Origin: Reyranella sp.
GTDB lineage: Bacteria > Pseudomonadota > Alphaproteobacteria > Reyranellales > Reyranellaceae
Direction: 5' to 3'
Length of the DNA stretch: 64,000 bases
Assembly: GCA_021732285.1 (NCBI GenBank)
Contig: JAKFVH010000009.1
Span: forward strand, 28,309-92,308
The notes under the pieces were generated by a model, which was given only the letters and a program-made list of their open reading frames with translations, searched no databases and had not been told where the DNA came from. Numbering within the stretch: position 1 is the stretch's first letter; each line of letters starts with the position of its first letter. This document shows positions 41,128 to 50,349 of this stretch, piece after piece. The position numbers and the translations under genes were made by a program.

Positions 41128-41649
41128 TCAGTGCATCATCACGAAGCGTTCGACCTCGCGCTTGTTCTGCAAGCGTATCACACGCTTCTCCCTGGCGAGA
41201 CCTTTGAACTCGGTGGCGTATTTCTGCCGGTTCCGGCGATGGGTTTTCAGTGCCCACAGCAGGATCGACTGCCGGCTGAGGAAGGAATTGCGGAAAGTCT
41301 CGCGGTTGCCGGTGCCCCAGAGCTCGGTCTTGTTCGCCGCGCGCCGCACCGTGCGACGCACCAGGCGCCACATCACGAGCGGGAGCGGCAGGTCGAGCCA
41401 GATCAACGTATCGGCGTTGGGCCATACGAGGTCGCGGACCTGGCCGTAGTTGCCGACCACGATCCAGCCGTCGCCCTTGGTCTCGCGCTCCACCCGGTGG
41501 CGGAACAGCTCCAGCGGTACCGGCTGCCAGTCCTTGCCCCAGAACAGCGCGTCGAGCTCGATCACGCGCAGGCCGTTCTGCGCCGCCAGCCGTTCTGCCA
41601 GCGTGCTCTTGCCCGATCCCGTTGTGCCGATGACGACAACGCGCCGCAC
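41128..41649 (-). CDS. Adenylate-kinase-like P-loop NTPase (FlaR-like)
   Basis: This 173-residue small P-loop protein has VVVIGTTGSGKSTLAERLA (Walker A) at its N-terminus, then ELDALFWGKDWQPVPLELFR, GWIVVGNYGQVRD and WLDLPLPLVMWRLVRRTVRR. These are hallmarks of the adenylate-kinase-related/topology-modulation (FlaR) group. GTG at 41649 is taken as the start because it follows GAGGGGG by about 5 bases and the P-loop comes right after; longer readings would run into the divergent amidohydrolase start. The phosphoacceptor is unknown. Confidence 0.8.
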   Translation of the reverse strand: MRRVVVIGTTGSGKSTLAERLAAQNGLRVIELDALFWGKDWQPVPLELFRHRVERETKGDGWIVVGNYGQVRDLVWPNADTLIWLDLPLPLVMWRLVRRTVRRAANKTELWGTGNRETFRNSFLSRQSILLWALKTHRRNRQKYATEFKGLAREKRVIRLQNKREVERFVMMH

Positions 41650-41731
41650 CAAAACCCCCTCGAACTCTGCAAACTGTAGCGCCAAACCGGCAGCCATCGT
41701 AGGGTGCGCGGCCCATGTTGGGGGAGCGTTG

Positions 41732-42970
41732 ATGCCGCAGATCCTTTTCAAGAATTTGAACCTGCTCGACCCGCGCTGGAACGAGGCGCGCGGTGGCTAC
41801 GAGGTGCTGGTCGAGGGCGACACGATCAAGGAAGTGTCGCCGAAGCCGATCAAGGCGGCCAAGGCCAAGGTCGTCGACTGCGGCAAGCGCACCCTGATGC
41901 CGGGCCTGATCGACTGCCACGTCCATGTCTTCCTGGTCGAGGTCAACATCCGCAACCTCGAGCACGTGCCCTTGACCCTGCTGACGGCACGGTCGGCCGA
42001 CTTGATGAAGGGCATGCTCGACCGCGGCTTCACCACGGTGCGCGACACCGGCGGCGCCGACTGGGGCATCAAGACCGCCGTCGATACCGGCCTGATCCCC
42101 GGCCCGCGGCTCTTCATCTCCGGCCGGGCGATCGGCCCGACCGGCGGCCACAGCGATTCGCGCCGCCGCACCGACATTTCCGGCGCGCCCTGCGGCTGCT
42201 GCAACGCCATGGTCTATTGCATGGCGATCGCCGACGGCGCCGACGAAGTGCGCAAGCTGGTGCGCGAGCAGATGCGCCAGGGCGCCGACCAGGTGAAGAT
42301 CATGTGCTCGGGCGGCGTTGCCTCGCCCTACGATCCACTCGATTCATTGCAATTCTCCGAGGCCGAGATCGCCGCGGCGACCGACGAGGCCAAGGCGTTC
42401 GGCCGCTATGTGCTGGCCCACGCCTACACGCCCGAGGCCATCACGCGGGCCGTCAACAACGGCGTGCGCACCATCGAGCACGGCAACCTCATCAACGCCA
42501 AGGCCGCCAAGCTCTTGAAGTCCAAGGACGGCTACATGGTGGCCAACCTCGTGACCTACTTCATCATGAAGGAGCGCGCTGCCCAGTTCGGCATGACCGC
42601 CGACATGCTGGCCAAGAACGAGATCGTGCTCGACGGCGCGCTGCGCTCGCTCGAAGTCTGCAAGGAGGCCGGTGTGAAGGTCGGCTACGGCAGCGACCTT
42701 TTGGGCCAGCTTCAGGTCGAGCAGAGCCGCGAGTTCATGTTCCGCGCCGAGGTGCTGAAGCCGATCGAGATCATCCGCCAGGCAACCACCGTCGGCGCCG
42801 AGATCCTGCGCCACGAAGGCAAGCTCGGCGTCGTCGAGCCCGGCGCCTTCGCCGACCTGATCGTGGTCGACGGCAATCCACTGAAGAAGCTGGAGCTGTT
42901 CCTTGACCAGGGCGCCCATCTGCCGGTGATCATGAAGGCCGGCAAGTTCCACAAGAACACGTTGAAGTAG
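41732..42970 (+). CDS. Amidohydrolase, imidazolonepropionase/prolidase-like (copy 1)
   Basis: The 412-residue metal-dependent hydrolase has ligands His63 and His65 (IDCHVHV), Lys189 (QVKIMCSGGV, the carboxylated bridge), His230 (LAHAYTPEA), His250 (TIEHGNL) and Asp322 (GYGSDLLG), so the binuclear site is complete. The N-terminal beta sandwich (LFKNLNLLDPRWNEARGGYE) and C-terminal FADLIVVDGNPLKKLELF are typical. A Cys cluster (CGCCNAMVYC, 154-163) is unusual. The ATG follows GGGGGAG. It is followed after 7 bases by a close paralogue and then an ABC importer, which suggests hydrolysis of an imported amide or dipeptide-like compound. Confidence 0.9.
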   Translation: MPQILFKNLNLLDPRWNEARGGYEVLVEGDTIKEVSPKPIKAAKAKVVDCGKRTLMPGLIDCHVHVFLVEVNIRNLEHVPLTLLTARSADLMKGMLDRGFTTVRDTGGADWGIKTAVDTGLIPGPRLFISGRAIGPTGGHSDSRRRTDISGAPCGCCNAMVYCMAIADGADEVRKLVREQMRQGADQVKIMCSGGVASPYDPLDSLQFSEAEIAAATDEAKAFGRYVLAHAYTPEAITRAVNNGVRTIEHGNLINAKAAKLLKSKDGYMVANLVTYFIMKERAAQFGMTADMLAKNEIVLDGALRSLEVCKEAGVKVGYGSDLLGQLQVEQSREFMFRAEVLKPIEIIRQATTVGAEILRHEGKLGVVEPGAFADLIVVDGNPLKKLELFLDQGAHLPVIMKAGKFHKNTLK

Positions 42971-42977
42971 GCATCCG

Positions 42978-44210
42978 ATGTCTTTCCTGTTCAAGAACCT
43001 GCGCCTGCTCGATCCCCGCTGGAAGGAAGCGCGGGCCGGCTATGAAGTGCTGGTCGAGGGCGACACGATCAAGGAAGTGTCGGCCAAGCCGATTAAGGCG
43101 TCGAAGGCCAACGTGGTCGATTGCGGCAAGCGCACGCTGATGCCGGGCCTGATCGACTGCCACGTGCACACGCACCACAGCGAGGTCTACATCAACCGCA
43201 TGGAGGCCGTGCCGCTCACCCTGATGATGGCGCGCTCGGCCGGCCGCCTGAAGCGCATGCTCGACCGCGGCTTCACCACCGTGCGCGACGCGGGCGGCGC
43301 CGACTGGGGTACCAAGACCGCCGTCGAATCGGGCCTGATCCCGGGGCCACGCATGTTCATCTCCGGTCGATCCATCAGCCCGACCGGCGGCCACAGCGAT
43401 CGCATGCGGCGCACCGACACCGTTGGGCCGCCGTGCCTTTGCTGCAACGGCATGGTGTTCATCCGCTACCTGGCCGACGGACCCGACGCCGTGCGCAAGG
43501 GCGTGCGCGAGCAGATGCGCCAGGGGGCGGACCAGGTGAAGCTGATGGTGTCGGGCGGCGTCGCCTCGCCCTACGATCCGCTGGAATCGCTGCAGTTCTC
43601 GGTAGAAGAGATCACCGCTGCCGTCGAGGAGGCCCATACCTTCGGCCGCTACGTGCTGACCCACGCCTACACGCCCGAGGCCATCCAGCGCGCCGTCAAA
43701 TGCGGCGTGCGCACCATCGAGCACGGCAACCTGGTCGACGCGCCGACCGCCAAGCTGATGGCGCAGAAGGGCGTCTATATGGTGCCGAACCTGATCGCCT
43801 ACGACGCCATGAAGCGGCGCGCCGCCGAGCTCGGCATGCCCAAGGAGATGCTCGACAAGAACGACGAGGTGCTGAAGTACGGCTTCGCCGAGCTGGAACA
43901 CTGCCGCAAGGCCGGCGTGCGCATGGCCTACGGTTCCGACCTTCTGGGCGCGCTGGAGGACGAGCAGACTGTCGAGTTCCAGATCCGCGGGCGCGTCATG
44001 CCGGCGATCGAGGTCATCCGCTCGGCCACCCTGATCGGCGCGGAGGTCGTGCGCCAGGAGGGCAAGCTCGGGGTCGTCGAGTCCGGCGCCTTCGCCGACC
44101 TGCTGGTGGTCGACGGCGATCCCCTGAAGAATCTCGGCCTGTTCAAGGATGGCGGTCCGCACCTGTCGGCCATCATGAAGGGCGGCCGTTTCCACAAGAA
44201 CACGCTGTGA
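42978..44210 (+). CDS. Amidohydrolase, imidazolonepropionase/prolidase-like (copy 2)
   Basis: This 410-residue paralogue of the preceding gene is alignable over its full length (both share EVLVEGDTIKEVS and REQMRQGADQVK). All metal-ligand positions are kept: IDCHVHT, QVKLMVSGGV, LTHAYTPEA, TIEHGNL, AYGSDLLG. The Cys cluster is CLCCNGMV. The substrate-facing region after the HxH differs (THHSEVYINRMEAVPL versus VFLVEVNIRNLEHVPL), so the two copies may accept different substrates. It clearly arose by tandem duplication. Confidence 0.9.
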   Translation: MSFLFKNLRLLDPRWKEARAGYEVLVEGDTIKEVSAKPIKASKANVVDCGKRTLMPGLIDCHVHTHHSEVYINRMEAVPLTLMMARSAGRLKRMLDRGFTTVRDAGGADWGTKTAVESGLIPGPRMFISGRSISPTGGHSDRMRRTDTVGPPCLCCNGMVFIRYLADGPDAVRKGVREQMRQGADQVKLMVSGGVASPYDPLESLQFSVEEITAAVEEAHTFGRYVLTHAYTPEAIQRAVKCGVRTIEHGNLVDAPTAKLMAQKGVYMVPNLIAYDAMKRRAAELGMPKEMLDKNDEVLKYGFAELEHCRKAGVRMAYGSDLLGALEDEQTVEFQIRGRVMPAIEVIRSATLIGAEVVRQEGKLGVVESGAFADLLVVDGDPLKNLGLFKDGGPHLSAIMKGGRFHKNTL

Positions 44211-44238
44211 GCGCCAGACACGCCGTTCTTGTCATGCT

Positions 44239-44335
44239 CCTCTCCCCCTTGGGGGAGAGGCTGGGTGAGGGGGTGTTGCAGGAGACAACCTTCGCGTTGA
44301 CCCCCTCACCTAACCTCTCCCCCAAGGGGGAGAGG
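44239..44335. repeat. Palindromic element (CTCTCCCCCTTGGGGGAGAG type)
   Basis: The left arm (44239-44274) and right arm (44300-44335) are near-complete reverse complements. Each also contains its own short palindrome, CCTCTCCCCC-TT-GGGGGAGAGG. It occupies the gap between the second amidohydrolase and the ABC permease gene and may limit read-through or protect RNA ends. Confidence 0.88.
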
Positions 44336-44355
44336 AACATGAGCGTGAGGCTCTG

Positions 44356-45183
44356 ATGGCGGACGTTCTTGCCCTCGTGCGCCGCCGTGCCCGCCGCTGG
44401 GCGCTCAACGGCGCGGCGACGGTGGCGCTGGCCTACATCTTGCTGCCGCTGATCTTCGTGGTGTGGCTCGCGTTCTTCCGCCAGGAAATCCCGTCCTTCC
44501 CGCCCGAGGGCTATAGCCTGCGCTGGTTCGCGGCCATTCTCGACCAGCGCAAGTTCGTCAACGGCTTCTCCATCAGCTTCCAGGTCGCCGCACTCGCCAT
44601 GACGGTCGGCCTGCTGTTCGGCGTGCCGGCCGCACTCTGCCTGGCGCGCTACAATTTCAAGCTGCGCGGGCCGCTCGCCAACCTGCTGCTGATGCCGATC
44701 ATCGTGCCGGGCGTCGTGCTGGGCACCGCCATGTACGTCTTTCATGTCGAGGTCGAGAACGGGCTCGACATGGACGTGATCGGCACCTTCTACGCCCTGG
44801 TCGCGGGCCATGTCGTGATCGTCATCCCCTGGGTGGTGCGCCTGGTCACGGCGAGTCTTAGCGGTGTCGATCGCGCCACCGAGGAAGCCGCGCAAAACCT
44901 CGGCGCCAACCCGTGGGTCACCTTCTGGCGCATCACCCTGCCGGCCATCCGGCCCGGCATCGTGGCGGGCGCGCTGTTCGGCTTCGTCACTTCGTTCGGC
45001 AATCTCGAGATGAGCCTGTTCCTGGTCGGGCCCGGCCGCACGACCCTGCCGATCGTCATCCTCCAGTATCTCGAGTGGAAGATCGACCCAACCATCGCCG
45101 CGGTGTCGGTCGTACAGATCCTGCTGATCGGCATCGCCATGCTGATCACCGACCATTACGTCAAGCTGGCGCGGGTGGTCTGA
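44356..45183 (+). CDS. Polyamine-type ABC transporter permease (PotC-like)
   Basis: The 275-residue inner-membrane permease has six predicted helices (first ATVALAYILLPLIFVVWLAF). The EAA loop contacting the ATPase is EEAAQNLGANPWVTFWRITL followed by PAIRPGIVAG. It belongs to the spermidine/putrescine/2-aminoethylphosphonate-type importers. The ATG at 44356 follows a repeat-filled gap; one base separates the stop from the ATPase gene. It is the first of four genes of a complete importer (permease, ATPase, binding protein, permease). Confidence 0.9.
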   Translation: MADVLALVRRRARRWALNGAATVALAYILLPLIFVVWLAFFRQEIPSFPPEGYSLRWFAAILDQRKFVNGFSISFQVAALAMTVGLLFGVPAALCLARYNFKLRGPLANLLLMPIIVPGVVLGTAMYVFHVEVENGLDMDVIGTFYALVAGHVVIVIPWVVRLVTASLSGVDRATEEAAQNLGANPWVTFWRITLPAIRPGIVAGALFGFVTSFGNLEMSLFLVGPGRTTLPIVILQYLEWKIDPTIAAVSVVQILLIGIAMLITDHYVKLARVV

Positions 45184-45184
45184 C

Positions 45185-46237
<1,053 letters not shown>

Positions 46238-46261
46238 ACAACAAGATCGCAGGAGGTCACC

Positions 46262-47302
46262 ATGTCGAAGAGCTTCATGATCAATCGCCGAACGGCACTA
46301 GGTGGCGCGGCCGCCTTCGCCGCCGGCTCAGCCCTGCCCGCCCACGCGCAGGACAACAAGCGCATCGTCGTCGGCACCTGGGGCGGCGACTATTCCAAGC
46401 TGCTCGCCAAGAACATCGAGACGCCGCTGCTGGCACCCGAGGGCTGGGACGTCGTCAAGGACGAGGCCCAGGCGCCGCCGCGTCGCGCCAAGATGATGGC
46501 CGAGAAGGCGCTGCGCCGCGGCACGTCCGACATCCAGGGCCTGTCGGCCAACGACATGTTCGAGGTCAACGAGCAGGGCCTCGCCGAGCAGATCGACTAT
46601 TCCAAGATGCCCAATGCCGCGAATCTCATTCCGGCGATGAAGTATCCCTACGGCATCGGCCACATCTATTCGGGCAAGGTCGTGCTCTACAATCCCAAGC
46701 TCATGGCGGCGCCGACGGGCTTCGCCGACACGCTCGACCCCAAGCATGGCGACAAGCTCGGCATCATCGACATCCAGTACCAGTTCACCCTGGTGGCGGC
46801 GGGCCTGGCCTCGGGCGGCACGATGAGCAACCTCGATCCGGGCAAGGAACGGCTGCTCGCCTGCAAGAAGGCGGGCGCGCGCATCTATCCGTCCAACGAG
46901 GCCTTCGCCCAGGCGCTCAAGACCGAGGAGATCGCCTGCGGCATCATGTGGAAGGCGCGAGCCGTGCAATGGCAGAACGCCGGCATCAACGTCGCGACCG
47001 TGGCGCCCAAGGAAGGCGTGCCGATGTACGTCTCGGGCTTCATGATCCCGAAGAACGCGCCCAACAAGGCCGGCGCCTACGCCTATCTCAACGCCATGAT
47101 GGCGCCGGCGGCGCAGGAAGGCTTCGCCGTCGACATGGGTTACAACCCGACCGTGACCAACGCCAAGGTGCCGGCGGCGACGCAGGAGCGCATCGGCTTC
47201 ACCGAGGAGGAGAAGAAGCGCCTGGTCGACCTCGACTACGGCTACATGGCCAAGAACGACGCTGCGTTCCAGGAGTGGTGGAACAAGTCGTTCAAGGGCT
47301 GA
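46262..47302 (+). CDS. ABC transporter periplasmic binding protein (PotD/polyamine-like)
   Basis: The 346-residue protein has a Tat-like signal (INRRTALGGAAAFAAGSALP, ending near AHA-QD) and the mature start KRIVVGTWGGDYSKLL, which is characteristic of the extracellular solute-binding family 1 group near PotD. The end DAAFQEWWNKSFKG is typical. A strong AGGAGG site precedes the ATG. The ligand is not known; the upstream amidohydrolases hint at an amide or peptide-like compound rather than free putrescine. Confidence 0.9.
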   Translation: MSKSFMINRRTALGGAAAFAAGSALPAHAQDNKRIVVGTWGGDYSKLLAKNIETPLLAPEGWDVVKDEAQAPPRRAKMMAEKALRRGTSDIQGLSANDMFEVNEQGLAEQIDYSKMPNAANLIPAMKYPYGIGHIYSGKVVLYNPKLMAAPTGFADTLDPKHGDKLGIIDIQYQFTLVAAGLASGGTMSNLDPGKERLLACKKAGARIYPSNEAFAQALKTEEIACGIMWKARAVQWQNAGINVATVAPKEGVPMYVSGFMIPKNAPNKAGAYAYLNAMMAPAAQEGFAVDMGYNPTVTNAKVPAATQERIGFTEEEKKRLVDLDYGYMAKNDAAFQEWWNKSFKG

Positions 47303-47303
47303 T

Positions 47304-48197
47304 GTGGCCGACGTTGCTCTGACCCATGGCCCCGTCGCCGACAAGCGGCGGGGCGAAGGCCTCACGGCGGCGACGCTGATCACGCCGGCGACGCTGTTCG
47401 TCGCCTTCTGCCTGCTGGCGCCGTTGGTTGTCCTGTTCCGCTACAGCCTGAACGAGTTCATCCCGGCCAAGAAGATGATGGTCGAGGCCGTGACGGTGGC
47501 GAACTACATCCGCTTCTTCACCGACCCCTACTACACCTCGATCCTGGCAACCACGGTGCGCGTGGCCGTCATGGTGACGGCGATCTGCCTGGTGCTGGGC
47601 TTTCCGCTGGCCTATGTCGTGGCCCGCACGCAGAGCCGCTTCAAGCACCTGCTGATCATCTCCATCATCCTGCCGCTGTTCGTCGGCAACGCCGTGCGCG
47701 CGGCGGGATGGATGACCATCTTCGGCAGCAAGGGTGCGGTGAACGCCACGCTGATGGGGCTCGGCCTGATCGACAAGCCGCTAGAAATCATGTTCACCGA
47801 GAAGGCGGTGATCATCGGCATCATCGCCGTGAACCTGCCCTTCATGGTGCTGACCCTGCAGAGCGTCATCGAGGGCATCGACCGCGCCGTCGAGGAAGCG
47901 GCCTTCAGCCTGGGTGCGCCGCCCGGCACCATGTTCCGTCGCGTCCTGTGGCCGCTCGCCCTGCCCGGCATCCTGGCGGGCACGATCCTCACCTTCATCC
48001 TGGCGATGAACGCCTACGCCACGCCGTTCCTGCTGGGCGGCCCGCTGTTCAAGATGATGGCGCCGCTGGTCTACAATCAGTTCACGCAGCAGGCGAACTG
48101 GCCGTTCGGCGGCGCCATCGCCTTCATCCTGATGACGGTGACCCTGCTGCTGACGGTCGCCGCCAACCTGATCTTCCAGCGCCGCGCGGCGCGCTGA
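47304..48197 (+). CDS. Polyamine-type ABC transporter permease (PotB-like)
   Basis: The 297-residue inner-membrane permease has a first helix around ATLFVAFCLLAPLVVLFRYS. The EAA loop is EEAAFSLGAPPGTMFRRVLW followed by PLALPGILAG. The start is GTG at 47304, one base after the binding-protein stop; the nearby ATG in another frame closes after six codons. With the PotC-like permease it would form the transport channel. It is the last gene of the importer. Confidence 0.9.
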   Translation: MADVALTHGPVADKRRGEGLTAATLITPATLFVAFCLLAPLVVLFRYSLNEFIPAKKMMVEAVTVANYIRFFTDPYYTSILATTVRVAVMVTAICLVLGFPLAYVVARTQSRFKHLLIISIILPLFVGNAVRAAGWMTIFGSKGAVNATLMGLGLIDKPLEIMFTEKAVIIGIIAVNLPFMVLTLQSVIEGIDRAVEEAAFSLGAPPGTMFRRVLWPLALPGILAGTILTFILAMNAYATPFLLGGPLFKMMAPLVYNQFTQQANWPFGGAIAFILMTVTLLLTVAANLIFQRRAAR

Positions 48198-48319
48198 GCG
48201 ACTGCAAATAGGCATCATCCCTGCGGGTAGCCGGCGCTGAGCCGTTTCGCCTCGTTGCTTTTGTCGCCGTCCGCCTCTAAGCCCGGGAGGTTCGGCACGG
48301 CTCGCTTGCCTGTGCCATT

Positions 48320-49372
48320 TTGCACAGGAAAGCCCCCCGCTTGAAAAGCAGACAGGACTCCGCGGCTGTCGTTGAGACAGTGAGGGACGCTCGCGCCTGG
48401 ACGCAAATTCTCGCCCGCTACCGGCAACCGAGCACCGGCCGCAGCCTCGTTGAGATCGCCATCACGATCGTGCCGCTCGCCGCCCTTTGGGTGCTGGCAT
48501 GGGCAACGCTCGATATCGGCTATTGGCTGGCCCTGCCGCTGGCGATCGCCGCTGCCGGCTTCCTCGTGCGGCTGTTCGCCATCCAGCACGATTGCAGCCA
48601 CGGCGCCTTCTTCCGTCACCGATTGGCCAACGACTGGTTCGGCCGCATCACCGGTGTGCTGACCTTCACACCGTACGACGTGTGGCGCCACGCACACGCC
48701 ACGCACCACGCCACCACCGGCAATCTCGACCGCCGCGGCATGGGCGACATCGAGACACTCACCGTCGAGGAGTACCGTGCCCGCTCCTTCTGGGGCCGGC
48801 TGCGCTATCGCCTGTATCGCCATCCGCTGGTGATGTTCGGCCTCGGGCCGGCTTATCTCTTCATCCTGCAGCATCGCCTGCCGGTCGGCCTGATGCGCGG
48901 CTGGCGGCCGTGGGCGAGCAGCATGACCACCAATCTGGTGATCGCCTCGCTCGTTGCCCTGATGATCTGGCTGATCGGCCTCAAGGCGTTCCTGCTGGTG
49001 CATCTGCCCAGCCTGCTGCTGGCCGCCTCGGTCGGGGTCTGGATGTTCTACGTGCAGCATCAGTTCGAGCAGACGAGCTGGGCGAGCGACCGCGAGTGGA
49101 ACCTGCATGACGCGGCGCTGCATGGCAGCTCGCATTACGACCTGCCGGCGTTCCTGCACTGGTTCACCGGCAACATCGGCGTTCACCACGTGCATCATCT
49201 CAACAGCCGCATCCCCTACTACCGGCTGCCGCGTGTGCTGCGCGATCATCCGGAGCTGCGCCATGTCGGCCGGCTGACCTTGCTCGACAGCTTCCGCTGC
49301 GTGCGCCTCGTGCTGTGGGACGAGACGCAGCGACGCCTGGTATCGTTCCGCGAGGCCCGCTTGGCGGCCTGA
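48320..49372 (+). CDS. Membrane fatty acid desaturase
   Basis: The protein of about 350 residues has the three histidine boxes of membrane di-iron desaturases: HDCSH (90-94), HAHATHH (124-130) and HHVHH (about 288-292, in GVHHVHHLNSRIPYY). Hydrophobic stretches flank them (ITIVPLAALWVLAWATLDIG; LVIASLVALMIWLIGLKAFL). It would introduce a double bond into membrane acyl chains. The start is uncertain: TTG at 48320 gives the longest product, and TTG at 48341 behind AGGAAAG is also possible. It stands alone between the importer and the racemase-like gene. Confidence 0.88.
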   Translation: MHRKAPRLKSRQDSAAVVETVRDARAWTQILARYRQPSTGRSLVEIAITIVPLAALWVLAWATLDIGYWLALPLAIAAAGFLVRLFAIQHDCSHGAFFRHRLANDWFGRITGVLTFTPYDVWRHAHATHHATTGNLDRRGMGDIETLTVEEYRARSFWGRLRYRLYRHPLVMFGLGPAYLFILQHRLPVGLMRGWRPWASSMTTNLVIASLVALMIWLIGLKAFLLVHLPSLLLAASVGVWMFYVQHQFEQTSWASDREWNLHDAALHGSSHYDLPAFLHWFTGNIGVHHVHHLNSRIPYYRLPRVLRDHPELRHVGRLTLLDSFRCVRLVLWDETQRRLVSFREARLAA

Positions 49373-49396
49373 GGCGCGGCGCGCTAAAAGCTACCC

Positions 49397-50065
49397 ATGC
49401 ATATCGGATTGATCGGCGGCATCGGCCCCGCCGCCACCGACTTCTATCACCGCGGCCTGATCGAGCGGCACCACGCCTCGAGCATCCCGCTCGAGCTCAC
49501 CATCGCCTACGCCGACGTGCGGGTGATGAGCCGCAACCTGAACGAAAAGCGGCCCGACCGGCAGGCCGAGATCTTCGCCCGGCTGGTCGGCCATCTGAAG
49601 GGCGCGGGTGCTGAGGCCGCGGCCGTCACCTCGATGGGCGGCCATTTCTGCATCAAGGAGCTGGAGCCGATCTCGCCGTTGCCGCTGATCAACGGCCTCG
49701 ACCCGGTCGATGAAGCCATCAATCAGCGCAAGCTCAAGAAAGTCGGCATCATCGGCACGCGCGTCGTCATGGCGAGCAAGCTCTACGGCAAGATCACCAA
49801 GGCCGAGGTCATCGCCCCCGAAGGCGACGAGTTCGAGCGCGTCCAGCAGTGCTACGGCGACATGGCGGGCATCGGTCGTGTCACCGACGAGCAGCGCCGC
49901 ACCTTCTTCGAGGCCGGCCGCCGGCTTGCCGATCGCGGCGCCGAGGCCGTGCTGCTGGGCGGCACCGACCTGTTCCTGGCATTCACCGGCCACGACTGCG
50001 GCTTCCCCGTCATGGACTGCGCCGACGTTCATATCGGCGCGATCTATAAGAAGTCATCTGCGTAA
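49397..50065 (+). CDS. Aspartate/glutamate racemase-family protein lacking both catalytic cysteines
   Basis: The 222-residue protein has the Asp/Glu/hydantoin racemase fold markers: MHIGLIGGIGPAATDFYHR at the start and KVGIIGTRVVMASKLYG in the middle. The usual first Cys motif (CNTxH) is replaced by VTSMGGHFC (77-85) and the second (LGCTE) by LGGTD (187-191). Two-base racemisation therefore looks impossible by the standard route, although Cys85 and Cys201 exist elsewhere. The ATG at 49397 fits the family start. It may act on another substrate or be a binding protein. Confidence 0.8.
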   Translation: MHIGLIGGIGPAATDFYHRGLIERHHASSIPLELTIAYADVRVMSRNLNEKRPDRQAEIFARLVGHLKGAGAEAAAVTSMGGHFCIKELEPISPLPLINGLDPVDEAINQRKLKKVGIIGTRVVMASKLYGKITKAEVIAPEGDEFERVQQCYGDMAGIGRVTDEQRRTFFEAGRRLADRGAEAVLLGGTDLFLAFTGHDCGFPVMDCADVHIGAIYKKSSA

Positions 50066-50195
50066 CGACGCGCTCTTTGCCCCTTCAAGCACGGCCGCAG
50101 GCTGGTGCAGGCACTGCTGTCAGTTTTGCGACTTTCCGGCATTCCCGGTATTTCCGGCAGAGCGTCTGGTGTGCCCTCTGCGGCGATACCCCTAT

Positions 50196-50246
50196 CGGTT
50201 GGGGGCCCCGCAGCAACCCAACCGGGTCCGACAGCGGTCGTCGGAC
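50196..50246 (+). other. Two tandem strong hairpins in the 50066-50349 gap
   Basis: CGGTTGGG pairs with CCCAACCG (50196-50224, 13-base loop) and GTCCGAC pairs with GTCGGAC (50226-50246, 7-base loop). They lie between the racemase-like gene and the convergent cyclase gene. No U-run follows on either strand. They could be part of a small RNA, a 3' UTR structure or a weak terminator pair. Nothing else is seen in this 284-base gap. Confidence 0.4.
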
Positions 50247-50349
50247 GCTCGCATGTGAATCGGATCGACGATGAGAAAGAGCGATAGAGTCGCCGACCCT
50301 ATCATAAACCCCAGTGCTGGTCAATAACTATAGTTCTGGTGGCGCTCGC

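Noticed and set aside
44239-44335. CRISPR-like repeat cluster
   Set aside because: The repeats are inverted rather than direct and there are no regularly spaced spacers. No cas genes are present in the window.
50161-50246. Riboswitch near the racemase-like gene
   Set aside because: The hairpins lie after the gene and before a convergent gene's end, so there is no downstream gene to control, and no known aptamer core was recognised.
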